Positions 6,942 to 14,691 of a stretch of 19,314 nt of DNA are shown here, in pieces. The notes beneath the pieces were generated by a model. It was not told where the DNA came from and did not search any database. It saw nothing but the letters and a program-made list of their open reading frames with translations. This stretch comes from JALFST01 sp022779285 (GTDB lineage Bacteria > Bacillota > Clostridia > Tissierellales > Peptoniphilaceae): assembly GCA_050313895.1 (NCBI GenBank), contig JBNPMI010000021.1; one strand, given 5' to 3'. Each line of letters opens with the position of its first letter. Position 1 is the first letter of the stretch. The translations under genes were made by a program, and so were the position numbers.

Positions 6942-8199
6942 TGTTTTCTCCGATCCATACAGCAAGTCCCTCCTCGGTAAAGAAACCCGGTAACGGATTT
7001 TCCAGAAGCTTCTCTAAAAGGGATTCGACTTGACGATCCACATACCGCTCCTTTTCCGACTCTCCCCACTCTCGTTCGGGCAAATTTCCGCGAAATGTAT
7101 GAACGATACGAAAATAGAGATAATCCATAAAGGTGCGGAATAATGCTTCTTTTTCTAAATGCTTATTCAAATCCATTAAGATGTGCATGAGCAGATTCCA
7201 TCCCAAATCCTCATTGATTGCACGCTCCAATCGCGCACCCATCCGTTTTGTGACAGAATTGTAATAATGAACGGGCGGATCAAAGGAGATGGTCTCCCCA
7301 AACAAATTGAGAGATGGCTCCGCAATGACCGCATCGTCTAAAATGCGCAAAAACTCTATCGCGTAGCTTTCGCGGGATTCATATTTCACACGAGCGACCA
7401 AAAAATCGGTGATCAGGTCAGTCTCGTCGCGGAAATCAAATACGATCTGCGTTTTCTGATAAAGCGGACGTACATAGACGTCCTGAATGACGCGTCCCAG
7501 CATCCTTTTGATCTGATCATTGCTGTCAAAAAGTCCCGGCTCATCCATCTCCTGAATATGATGATACATCATCTGCAGCTGGTGATCGATCATCGTGAGA
7601 TCGGTCATCACCGATTGCATGATTTCTCGGAGAAATTGCTCCGAAACGATGTAATTGTAATTTTTATATAGAATTTTATGATCGATCTCATTCCAAAAAA
7701 CATTGACAATGGATTTGATCTGCAGCTCAAAATTGAGCACATGATCCCCCAGGAAACGTCCGTCAATGCGATAGGACTTATAGCCGTTTTTTTGACTCGC
7801 CGGTTGAGGATCCGAAAGTCTCAATGCGATTCTCGGATCGGTGTCCGCCACCGCATATCCGTCCGCACCGATCTTGGAAAAATGCCGGCACAGCTCCGAA
7901 AAAATGACTTGCTCATCGGAGAGAAAGCGACACTCAATACGACATCCGATAATATCCGGCACGATCTGAAAGATATCCTCAGGAAGCGCAGCCACCTTCT
8001 CAAGATTTTGCCGAATAATTTTTTCCTTAAGGCTGCTGTCCTCTTTAATCCGGGACGAATAGTTTACAAAGCAGGAATGTCCTTCAAAAATGCTCAGAAA
8101 ATGCTGATCGAGCGCTTTTTTGGCATCCTGGATATCAAAGCGCAGGGACTTCTTTACGGCTATGACCTGATCGATATATGTAAATAAAGGCAGCTTCAG
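6922..8199 (-). CDS. RelA/SpoT synthetase-domain protein with long C-terminal region
   Basis: The N-terminal half (about residues 45-185 from the CTG at 8199) is a (p)ppGpp synthetase domain. SSRIKEDSSLKEKI is the ATP-binding motif, DIIGCRI holds the catalytic Asp (D82), NGYKSYRIDGR is the GTP loop, FELQIKS holds the catalytic Glu (E158), and WNEIDHKILYKN closes the domain. No HD hydrolase, TGS or ACT domain is visible. About 240 residues follow (FLREIMQSVMTDLTMIDHQL onward), predicted mainly helical, which I do not recognise. The product is about 425 aa, much longer than RelP/RelQ small synthetases. The frame stays open to ATG 8325, but a strong ribosome site at 8204-8214 points to a non-ATG start (CTG 8199 or ATT 8202). 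It likely makes alarmones or a related pyrophosphorylated nucleotide (inference). Confidence 0.8.
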   Translation of the reverse strand: MKLPLFTYIDQVIAVKKSLRFDIQDAKKALDQHFLSIFEGHSCFVNYSSRIKEDSSLKEKIIRQNLEKVAALPEDIFQIVPDIIGCRIECRFLSDEQVIFSELCRHFSKIGADGYAVADTDPRIALRLSDPQPASQKNGYKSYRIDGRFLGDHVLNFELQIKSIVNVFWNEIDHKILYKNYNYIVSEQFLREIMQSVMTDLTMIDHQLQMMYHHIQEMDEPGLFDSNDQIKRMLGRVIQDVYVRPLYQKTQIVFDFRDETDLITDFLVARVKYESRESYAIEFLRILDDAVIAEPSLNLFGETISFDPPVHYYNSVTKRMGARLERAINEDLGWNLLMHILMDLNKHLEKEALFRTFMDYLYFRIVHTFRGNLPEREWGESEKERYVDRQVESLLEKLLENPLPGFFTEEGLAVWIGENNEDKNQ

Positions 8200-8214
8200 A
8201 ATACTCCTCCTCTC
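8197..8214 (-). promoter_or_regulatory. Ribosome site with a non-canonical start (ATT or CTG)
   Basis: Directly after the Nudix stop codon (8213-8215) the minus strand reads GAGAGGAGGAGTATTCTG. AGGAGG is a consensus Shine-Dalgarno. The only in-frame codons at start distance are ATT (8200-8202) and CTG (8197-8199, 6 nt after AGGAGG). No ATG, GTG or TTG lies nearby in frame. The conserved synthetase domain begins about 40 codons later. This site decides the start of the alarmone-synthetase gene. Confidence 0.6.
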
Positions 8215-8833
8215 AAAATTTGAATCCGTTTTGACGAATCGCTTCACAAAGCGATTCCAAAAAACGCGCAGTAATTCCCCAAATAAGATATCGCTTCCAA
8301 CGATAGAATAAAATACGATATTCACTCATGCGCCACTGATAATTTTTTCCGTTCGGAATTTCATGAACAGGAAAATCGGGATCCAATTCGAGTCGGATGG
8401 CATTGTGCGTGACTTGCGGCTTTAATTGAAGGAGCTCTGAAAACGGAATTTTGAAAACCTCCGCCACCTCCTCACGACTGTATGTATTCCGGTAATTCTG
8501 TATTTTTCCGACAAAGGAATCAATTCTGCGCGCACCGGGTCCTGCAAAAATATCTCCCGGGCCCCAAACCTCGATCTGATTTTGACGGATCAGAAGCTCC
8601 TCTGCCGTTTCTCGTATTGCCGCTTCCCGGGCACTTTCTCCCGGCTCCAATGCTCCGCCCGGAAAGCTGATTTCTCCCGGCTGCGTCCGTAAATGCGAAG
8701 ATCGTACTTCAAAAAGAAGCGACAGACCTTGATCCGTCTCTACAAAAGGGAAAAGCACAGCATGGTTTTTCCACGGAAATTCGCTGATCAGCTGCGGTTC
8801 ACGATTTTGAAATAAATCAGGAAGCTTTTCCAT
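8213..8833 (-). CDS. Nudix hydrolase, CoA pyrophosphatase-like
   Basis: This 206-aa protein has a complete Nudix box core, GALEPGESAREAAIRETAEE (within residues 60-82), which binds the metals and hydrolyses a nucleoside diphosphate linked to another group. Just before it, LRTQPGEISFPGG (48-60) matches the motif that marks CoA pyrophosphatases (NudL/YeaB-like), which cleave CoA to phosphopantetheine and 3',5'-ADP. The usual Gly after REUXEE is replaced by Leu. I chose ATG 8833, preceded by AGGAGGAGGGG. The frame opens back to 8926 but that part crosses the upstream terminator. It heads a six-gene run, and its stop is followed at once by the ribosome site of the next gene. Confidence 0.88.
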   Translation of the reverse strand: MEKLPDLFQNREPQLISEFPWKNHAVLFPFVETDQGLSLLFEVRSSHLRTQPGEISFPGGALEPGESAREAAIRETAEELLIRQNQIEVWGPGDIFAGPGARRIDSFVGKIQNYRNTYSREEVAEVFKIPFSELLQLKPQVTHNAIRLELDPDFPVHEIPNGKNYQWRMSEYRILFYRWKRYLIWGITARFLESLCEAIRQNGFKF

Positions 8834-8886
8834 GGCCCCTCCTCCTATCGAGAATTCCTTGCGAAATCTCAGACCTTCGTCTTTAT

Positions 8887-8895
8887 TGTATAACA
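8887..8895 (-). promoter_or_regulatory. Weak extended -10 for the Nudix-map cluster
   Basis: On the minus strand TG-T-TATACA(AT) forms an extended -10 that overlaps the T-tract of the ATPase terminator. No -35 match is seen 17 bp upstream, where the terminator stem lies. It is the best candidate promoter in the short gap before the Nudix gene. The cluster might instead depend on read-through. Confidence 0.35.
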
Positions 8896-8917
8896 AAAAG
8901 GGGGCGATGCCCCCTTT
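8895..8917 (-). terminator. Terminator of the V-ATPase operon
   Basis: AAAGGGGGC, loop ATC and GCCCCCTTT form a 9-bp stem that runs into five T residues on the minus strand. It begins 9 nt after the ntpD stop codon. The stem and tail are strong, so most ATPase transcripts should end here. Confidence 0.88.
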
Positions 8918-8925
8918 CTGTTCCA

Positions 8926-9567
8926 TTATTCTGCAATCATTTCTTTGATTTTTAAGAGGCGCGTAATGGTGGAACGATCCTCCTCCTCCAATCTCATACG
9001 GATATAGCGGATCGTCTCTTCCAAATCCGGAATCGTGCGATATTCCAGGGCATTGACCCTGCGGCGTGTGGACTCGATTTCATCCGCCATCAGCTGTGCG
9101 CTCTTTTCGATTCGAGTCAGCTCCAGAAGGAGATCCATGACTCCGTTCAGCTCCTCCAAAGCAACGTCCAACTCGGCAGAGGTCTGTACATAGCCATAGG
9201 GATATTGAGATGCCTCATCGCCCTCCAGAAGCCCCTTCCGCTGAAATTCGAAGTCGGGAATGCGTACGCTCATCACATTTTTGGTCTTGACCTTGACCTC
9301 AATGCGCTGTTTGGTGCTCAGCAATGCATTATCCAGCATTTCCGGACTCATCACGGCACTTGCCATGGAAAAGGATTGAAAGGATTTTTTGAGCGCATCC
9401 TCCACCTGTTCCCGCATGCGGCGGTTTTCCTTCGCCAATAGAATGAACTGTCGCATCAATTCATCCTGTTTATCCTTGAGCAGCTTGTGACCACGCCGTG
9501 CGGTTTCCAGACGACCCTTGAGCTGGGCCATCACCATGCGCGTTGGATTCACATTTAAGCGTGCCAT
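8926..9567 (-). CDS. ntpD: V-type ATP synthase subunit D
   Basis: Subunit D is the central rotor shaft that turns inside the A3B3 head and joins it to the membrane ring. The 213-aa protein starts with ARLNVNPTRMVMAQLKGRLETA, the classic N-terminus. It has long N- and C-terminal helices that would form the coiled coil, and RRRVNALEYRTIPDLEETIRYI near the end. I chose ATG 9567, which shares one base with the ntpB stop (TGATG) and has GAGGTG upstream. A GTG at 9570 is an alternative and would add only one residue. Last gene of the operon. Confidence 0.95.
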   Translation of the reverse strand: MARLNVNPTRMVMAQLKGRLETARRGHKLLKDKQDELMRQFILLAKENRRMREQVEDALKKSFQSFSMASAVMSPEMLDNALLSTKQRIEVKVKTKNVMSVRIPDFEFQRKGLLEGDEASQYPYGYVQTSAELDVALEELNGVMDLLLELTRIEKSAQLMADEIESTRRRVNALEYRTIPDLEETIRYIRMRLEEEDRSTITRLLKIKEMIAE

Positions 9568-10964
9568 CACTTCACCTCTTCGTCAGACTTCTCTTCGGGG
9601 CCTAAATAACGATCCTTCATATCATCCTTGATGCGCTTGAGCTCTTCACGCGGCAGCAATTTCAAAAGCTTCCAGCCCAGATTCAGCGTCTCTTCAATCG
9701 TCCGGTTTGTTTGGAATCCCTGGTTGACATATTCCCGATCGAAGGCATCGGAGAATTTTGCAAAAGCAAGATCCGCCTCTGATAATGCCGATTCTCCTAA
9801 AATCGTAGAAAGCTCCTTCGCATTTCTTCCGCGTGCAACCGCCGCATAGATCTGGTTCATGGTGGCGGCATGGTCTTCTCGTGTCTTTCCTTCGCCGATC
9901 CCTTTATCCTTCAATCGGGAAAGCGACGGCAAAATATCGATGGGCGGATTGATCCCGCGGTTATAAATCGAACGGGATAAAATAATCTGTCCCTCGGTAA
10001 TATAGCCTGTCAAATCCGGAATAGGATGCGTAATATCATCTTCCGGCATTGAAAGAATCGGCAGCTGCGTGATGGAGCCCTCCCGTCCCTTGATACGTCC
10101 TGCACGCTCATAAAGCTGTGATAAATCGGTATAGAGATATCCCGGATAGCCGCGTCTGCCCGGCACCTCTTTGCGCGCTGCAGAGACCTCTCGGAGCGCT
10201 TCCGCATAATTCGTCATATCGGTCATGATGACCAGTACATGCATTCCCTTTTCAAAAGCAAGATATTCGGCTGCGGTCAGCGCAATACGCGGAGTGGAAA
10301 TTCGTTCGATCGTCGGGTTGTTGGCAAGATTGATAAAGAGAACGGCTCGGTTGATGGCTCCCGTCTCCTGAAAATCGTTGATAAAGACCTGCGCTTCCTC
10401 AAAGGTGATGCCCATAGCAGCAAAAACCACCGCGAATTTTTCATTCTGTCCGCGTACCGTTGCCTGACGCGCGATTTGTGCCGCCAGCTGATTATGAGGC
10501 AGACCGTTGCCCGAAAAGATCGGGAGCTTCTGACCGCGTACCAGGGTATTCAATCCATCGATTGCGGAAATACCGGTTTGAATAAACTCGGAGGGATAGA
10601 GGCGCGAGTACGGATTGATTGCGGAACCGTTGATATCCCGGCGCTCCTCGGGAATGATTTTGGGACCGTCATCAATCGGATTGCCCATACCGTCAAAAAT
10701 GCGTCCGATCATATCCTCCGATACGCCCAGCTGCTGCGGCTTGCCCAAAAATCGAACCATGCTGTCACGCATATTGATGCCCTCGGAGCCTTCGAAGAGC
10801 TGAATCAGAGCGGAGTGCTCGGAAACCTCCAGCACCTTTCCTCTGCGAATGGCGCCGTCCTGCATCTGCACATCCACAAGCTCCTCATATTTTACGCCCT
10901 CCACACCGGTAACGAACATAATCGGGCCGGAAATCTCCTGTATCGTTTTATATTCCTTAAGCAT
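9567..10964 (-). CDS. ntpB: V-type ATP synthase subunit B
   Basis: This is the non-catalytic nucleotide-site subunit of the A3B3 head. The 465-aa protein shows LPIFSGNGLPHNQLAAQIA in place of a canonical Walker A, MGITFEEAQVFINDFQETGA, TMI-type stretch VIMTDMTNYAEALREVSAARKEVPGRRGYPGYLYTDL (split here in meaning into the MTNYAEALRE and PGRRGYPGYL motifs), and ITQLPILSMPEDDITHPIPD. The absence of GxxxxGKT is normal for subunit B. I chose ATG 10964, which has GGGAGG 7-12 nt upstream and gives the usual N-terminus LKEYKTIQEISGP. It overlaps the end of ntpA by 8 nt. Confidence 0.96.
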   Translation of the reverse strand: MLKEYKTIQEISGPIMFVTGVEGVKYEELVDVQMQDGAIRRGKVLEVSEHSALIQLFEGSEGINMRDSMVRFLGKPQQLGVSEDMIGRIFDGMGNPIDDGPKIIPEERRDINGSAINPYSRLYPSEFIQTGISAIDGLNTLVRGQKLPIFSGNGLPHNQLAAQIARQATVRGQNEKFAVVFAAMGITFEEAQVFINDFQETGAINRAVLFINLANNPTIERISTPRIALTAAEYLAFEKGMHVLVIMTDMTNYAEALREVSAARKEVPGRRGYPGYLYTDLSQLYERAGRIKGREGSITQLPILSMPEDDITHPIPDLTGYITEGQIILSRSIYNRGINPPIDILPSLSRLKDKGIGEGKTREDHAATMNQIYAAVARGRNAKELSTILGESALSEADLAFAKFSDAFDREYVNQGFQTNRTIEETLNLGWKLLKLLPREELKRIKDDMKDRYLGPEEKSDEEVK

Positions 10965-12735
10965 CTTCCACCTCCCGATCTGCAATCATCGCCTGAAACT
11001 CCTCTTTCATCTCCTCTACGATGGAATCGATCCTCTCCTTTTCATCCTCGGGAATCTGGCGCATGCGCACGATTTTTGCCCGAATCTTCATATTTTCCAC
11101 CTCACGCAAATAAACGCCCTTTCGCAGTGCTTCCATCGCCAAATCGTGGAAGCTCAAGATCACATTCAGCGTTTTGAACTGCTTTTCGGCAGAGCAATAC
11201 GTATCAATATCATCAAAAGCGTTTTGCTGCAGGAAATCCTCACGAATGGAGCGAGCGGTAAAGAGCTTGAGCTGATCCTCCTGGGAAAGCGACTCCATAC
11301 CGACAAGGCGCACAATCTCCTGCAGGTTGTTTTCCTCAGTCAGCAAAGCCATCGCCCGGCTGCGATTTCTGGAGAAATTTTCGTCCACATGTTGATCAAA
11401 ATAGCGATCCATCTTCTCCTGATAAAGGGAATAGCTCTTCAGCCAGTTGATTGCAGGAAAATGGCGGGCATAGGACAAATCATAATCCAGCCCCCAGAAT
11501 ACCTTAACGATACGCAGCGTCGATTGTGTAACAGGCTCCGACATATCGCCGCCCGGAGGCGAAACCGCTCCGATAGCGGTCAGCGAGCCCTCTCGGTCGT
11601 CACTTCCCAGACAATCCACAATTCCCGTTCTTTCGTAAAAGCTTGCAATTCGAGATGCCAGATAAGCGGGATAGCCTTCATCGCCGGGCATTTCCTCAAG
11701 GCGTCCGCTCATTTCACGAAGCGCCTCCGCCCAACGTGAGGTCGAGTCCGCCATCATGGCAACAGAATACCCCATATCGCGGTAATATTCCGCAAGTGTA
11801 ATTCCGGTATAGATTGACGCTTCCCGGGCAGCCACCGGCATATTGGATGTATTGGCAATCAAAATGACTTTTTCCATCAGACTCTTGCCCGTGTTCGGAT
11901 CGATAATCTCCGGAAATTCGTTGAGTACATCCGTCATCTCGTTGCCGCGTTCTCCGCAGCCTACGTACACGATGATGTCCGCATCTGCCCATTTTGCCAG
12001 CTGATGCTGAATCACCGTCTTGCCGGATCCGAACGGCCCCGGAATCGCAGCCGTACCGCCTTTTGCAACCGGAAAGAAGGTGTCGATCACACGCTGCCCC
12101 GTAATCAGCGGAACGATCGGATCCTTTTTGCGCCGAACAGGCCGCGGCGTGCGCACAGGCCAATGCTGAACCATGCAAATTTCCTCTGTTTTTCCATCCT
12201 CTTCCAAAACAGCAATCGTTTCATCGACTGTAAAAGAACCGGATTGAATCTGCGTGATTTTTCCCTTATGTCCGTAGGGAACCATAATCTTATGCAAGAC
12301 GACTTCCGTTTCCTGCACCGTTCCCAGAATATCGCCTGCTTCTACGACATCTCCGACTGCAGCGGTTGCCTGAAATTCCCATTTTCTTTCATGACTGATG
12401 GCAGGCGCCGAGGCTCCTCTTGCCAAAAAATCTCCCGCCAGCTCGGCAAGATCATCCAACGGACGTTGAATTCCGTCGTAAATCTGACCGATCAATCCGG
12501 GACCCAGCTCCACCGAAAGCGGCGCATTTGTTGTCGTCACCGGTTCTCCCGGACCGACACCTGTTGTTTCCTCATAAACCTGAATGGAAGCCACGTCCTT
12601 CCTCATCTCGATGATTTCTCCGATGAGCTTCAGTTCCGAGACCTCCACGACGTCTTGTATATTGGCGTCCTCCATGCCGCGGGCTTCTACCAACGGGCCG
12701 GAGACTTTGGTAATGATTCCCTGTTTCAAAGACAC
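10957..12735 (-). CDS. ntpA: V-type ATP synthase catalytic subunit A
   Basis: This subunit holds the catalytic ATP site. The 592-aa product has the usual length. Walker A is GPFGSGKT (233-240); other marks are YVGCGERGNEMTDVL, MADSTSRWAEALREMSGRLE and EEMPGDEGYPAYL. Residues about 110-190 are the bulge insertion found only in V/A-type A subunits. The start is GTG 12735 (GGAGGG directly upstream) or TTG 12729, two codons on, which has a better 9-nt spacing; no ATG fits. It lies 9 nt after ntpG and overlaps ntpB. Confidence 0.96.
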   Translation of the reverse strand: MSLKQGIITKVSGPLVEARGMEDANIQDVVEVSELKLIGEIIEMRKDVASIQVYEETTGVGPGEPVTTTNAPLSVELGPGLIGQIYDGIQRPLDDLAELAGDFLARGASAPAISHERKWEFQATAAVGDVVEAGDILGTVQETEVVLHKIMVPYGHKGKITQIQSGSFTVDETIAVLEEDGKTEEICMVQHWPVRTPRPVRRKKDPIVPLITGQRVIDTFFPVAKGGTAAIPGPFGSGKTVIQHQLAKWADADIIVYVGCGERGNEMTDVLNEFPEIIDPNTGKSLMEKVILIANTSNMPVAAREASIYTGITLAEYYRDMGYSVAMMADSTSRWAEALREMSGRLEEMPGDEGYPAYLASRIASFYERTGIVDCLGSDDREGSLTAIGAVSPPGGDMSEPVTQSTLRIVKVFWGLDYDLSYARHFPAINWLKSYSLYQEKMDRYFDQHVDENFSRNRSRAMALLTEENNLQEIVRLVGMESLSQEDQLKLFTARSIREDFLQQNAFDDIDTYCSAEKQFKTLNVILSFHDLAMEALRKGVYLREVENMKIRAKIVRMRQIPEDEKERIDSIVEEMKEEFQAMIADREVEDA

Positions 12736-12744
12736 CCCTCCAAT

Positions 12745-13053
12745 CTAAAATATGTCCATGCCGACAGCTTTTTCGACATTTTCCGAGATCTTCTTCATTC
12801 CGATTCCAAGAGAACCGCGGCTGTCCGGAATCAATATGATCGCCGGCGTCGCTTCGGTCTCATATCGCGCAATCGTTTCGGGAATGCGCTCCGCAAATCG
12901 CTCCGTAATATAAATTACCGCATATCCCTTTCGCGCAAGATGATCCACAGTGTTGCGAAGCTCTCCGTCCTCTGCCGGAGAAAACACCTCCGCTCCCAAT
13001 GCACGAAATGCATAAACGGAGCTTTTGTCTCCGATCACAGCTAATTTATGCAT
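12745..13053 (-). CDS. ntpG: V-type ATP synthase small central-stalk subunit (F; E. hirae NtpG)
   Basis: This 102-aa protein binds subunit D in the central stalk. It shows the family pattern KLAVIGDKSSVYAFRALGAE at the start, YAVIYITERFAERI in the middle and PAIILIPDSRGSLGIGMKKI near the end. In most databases it is called subunit F (AtpF); in E. hirae the equivalent is NtpG. The ATG at 13053 overlaps the end of ntpC by 8 nt and has GAGAGGGGG upstream. Confidence 0.93.
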   Translation of the reverse strand: MHKLAVIGDKSSVYAFRALGAEVFSPAEDGELRNTVDHLARKGYAVIYITERFAERIPETIARYETEATPAIILIPDSRGSLGIGMKKISENVEKAVGMDIF

Positions 13054-14107
13054 GGTTCCCCCTCTCTCGTCCGAAATTGCCCGGCTGACGAAGATAGGTG
13101 CGGATTGTCTCTGCAGGCACCTCTGATCTTTTGCCGCTCAATATGATGCGAAGATTTTGAATTTCGCTTTCCACACGCAGCATATAGCTGAAGAGCACTT
13201 CAGGCCCTGCCTGCACCCGCCTTGCTTCCTCCGCCTTTTTCATTGTAAATTCGTCGCGAGCCTTTTCCAAATCTGTAATGGCGCCATCCTCAAGATATGC
13301 GCAAAGCGAAGCTTCCAGGGCTCCGGAAATATGCTTGCGGTGAAACAGACGAATCATGCCTGCTCCTCCGAGCGCGCCTGCACCCGATACATTTCCTCCT
13401 GCTCGCATCATCGTAAAATCCTTGAAGCTCAGCTTGCCTCCGGGGATGAATACCTCCGCAAAAAAATCGATCGGACGATTCTGCCGCTGTGCGCGGAAAA
13501 AAGAAAGCAGATTGGTAAAATCCGCCGATTCGGACGCATAGTTCTCAAAAAATCTGCTCTTGGAACCCTTTGCCAGAGCAAAAAGCTCGCGAAAATAAAA
13601 CTGATCCAGAACAAAATCCAGCTGCTGAGCATCCTTTGTTTGATTCCAAATCGAAACTCCTGCCGCTACGGCCTCCGCCAGAAGAGTGTCCCTGCGATTG
13701 GTTCCCGGTCGTGTAACCCATTCCCGAATTTGAGGAATAAACAGGGAGCCGAAGGGAAAGGAAAGTGTCTCCTCCTCCGCGATCTCCGCACCGTTTTCCG
13801 GCAACAGCTGTTTGATGAGCACCTTGAGATTATGGTAATCAAATTTCAGGAAGAGCATACGAAGATCCTCCGGCTCTTTTACCAGATCCGAAAGAAAAGC
13901 CGCCTGTCTGCTCAATTCCGCAGTCAATGCCTTTTCAAAGTCCTCAGGATGCTCCAGACCTCCCATAACCTCGCTATAGCGCGTCTCCATTAAAAGACGA
14001 ACTGCTTCTGCCAGAGATTCGGCACTCAGCAACCTCTCCCACTGCTGCCGATTCAAAAGAGAGCGCTCTGCCATACGAATTCGCATAGAAGAAAAAGCAT
14101 ATGTCAT
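13046..14107 (-). CDS. ntpC: V-type ATP synthase subunit C
   Basis: Subunit C links the central shaft to the membrane c-ring (the d subunit of eukaryotic V-ATPases). The 353-aa length fits the family. N-terminal YAFSSMRIRMAERSLLNRQQWERLL and the middle stretch FLKFDYHNLKVLIKQLL are characteristic, as is IQNLRIILSGKRS near the end, where three repeated helical folds end. The ATG at 14107 lies 6 nt after the ntpE stop with AGGTAGGGG as ribosome site. The assignment relies on these motifs and on position between ntpE and ntpG. Confidence 0.92.
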   Translation of the reverse strand: MTYAFSSMRIRMAERSLLNRQQWERLLSAESLAEAVRLLMETRYSEVMGGLEHPEDFEKALTAELSRQAAFLSDLVKEPEDLRMLFLKFDYHNLKVLIKQLLPENGAEIAEEETLSFPFGSLFIPQIREWVTRPGTNRRDTLLAEAVAAGVSIWNQTKDAQQLDFVLDQFYFRELFALAKGSKSRFFENYASESADFTNLLSFFRAQRQNRPIDFFAEVFIPGGKLSFKDFTMMRAGGNVSGAGALGGAGMIRLFHRKHISGALEASLCAYLEDGAITDLEKARDEFTMKKAEEARRVQAGPEVLFSYMLRVESEIQNLRIILSGKRSEVPAETIRTYLRQPGNFGRERGNHA

Positions 14108-14113
14108 ACGCCC

Positions 14114-14659
14114 CTACCTTTCCTGCAGCATGTCAATGATTTCCGACTCCAGGGTATCACGCAAAAATTCGGCGATTTCCGTAAAATCAAAGTTTTCCCG
14201 AATCCCCCCCTGCACCAAACGAAAACCGCTGGTCAACGTGGAAACCGGCCTTCCCGTGAGATTGCCCTTTGTGTAATGACGGTTTTCCGGGATCTCCAAA
14301 ACGGTATCATCTGTCGCAGGATGTGCTTCAAAAAACCGATCCAGCACCTCTTGATACTTTTCATCGGACATTTCCTGCATTTCTTTTTTGGCAATGGCAA
14401 AAACACGCTCTACCGCTGCATGCTTTGCCTCTAAAATCAGATTTCGTGCATTTCTTTCCGCCTCGGAACGCACACGTTCGCGCAGTACAGGCTCCTTTTT
14501 TTGCGCCTGCGTACGCAGAGCTTCTTCTTCTCTTTTGACATCCTGCTCCGCTTTTTCCTGCAGAGTATCGGCATTTTCCTTCGCCTTCCGAAGAATCTGT
14601 TCCGCTTCCTGCTGCGCCTCCTCATCAATTTGTTGAATCATCCTATCCAAACCGGACAT
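14114..14659 (-). CDS. ntpE: V-type ATP synthase subunit E (peripheral stalk)
   Basis: Subunit E pairs with the small coiled-coil subunit to make the peripheral stalk that holds the head still. The 181-aa protein has a highly charged N-terminal helix (roughly residues 5-85, rich in E, K, Q, A) that predicts a long coiled coil, then a compact C-terminal domain ending with EFLRDTLESEIIDMLQE. The ATG at 14659 has AAGGAG 7-12 nt upstream. The sequence is low in complexity, so operon position carries part of the assignment. Confidence 0.92.
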   Translation of the reverse strand: MSGLDRMIQQIDEEAQQEAEQILRKAKENADTLQEKAEQDVKREEEALRTQAQKKEPVLRERVRSEAERNARNLILEAKHAAVERVFAIAKKEMQEMSDEKYQEVLDRFFEAHPATDDTVLEIPENRHYTKGNLTGRPVSTLTSGFRLVQGGIRENFDFTEIAEFLRDTLESEIIDMLQER

Positions 14660-14691
14660 AGTAAGCTCCTTTCGCTCCGTCGCTCAAGGAA

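Noticed and set aside
5652..6980. 442-aa open frame on the + strand opposite mtaD
   Set aside because: It is antisense to a gene with intact amidohydrolase motifs, has no recognisable domain and no good ribosome site; it is rich in R, H, C and Q as antisense frames of such genes often are.
10239..11739. Two overlapping + strand frames (312 and 296 aa) opposite ntpB and ntpA
   Set aside because: They are antisense shadows of highly conserved ATPase subunits and have no visible domain or ribosome site.
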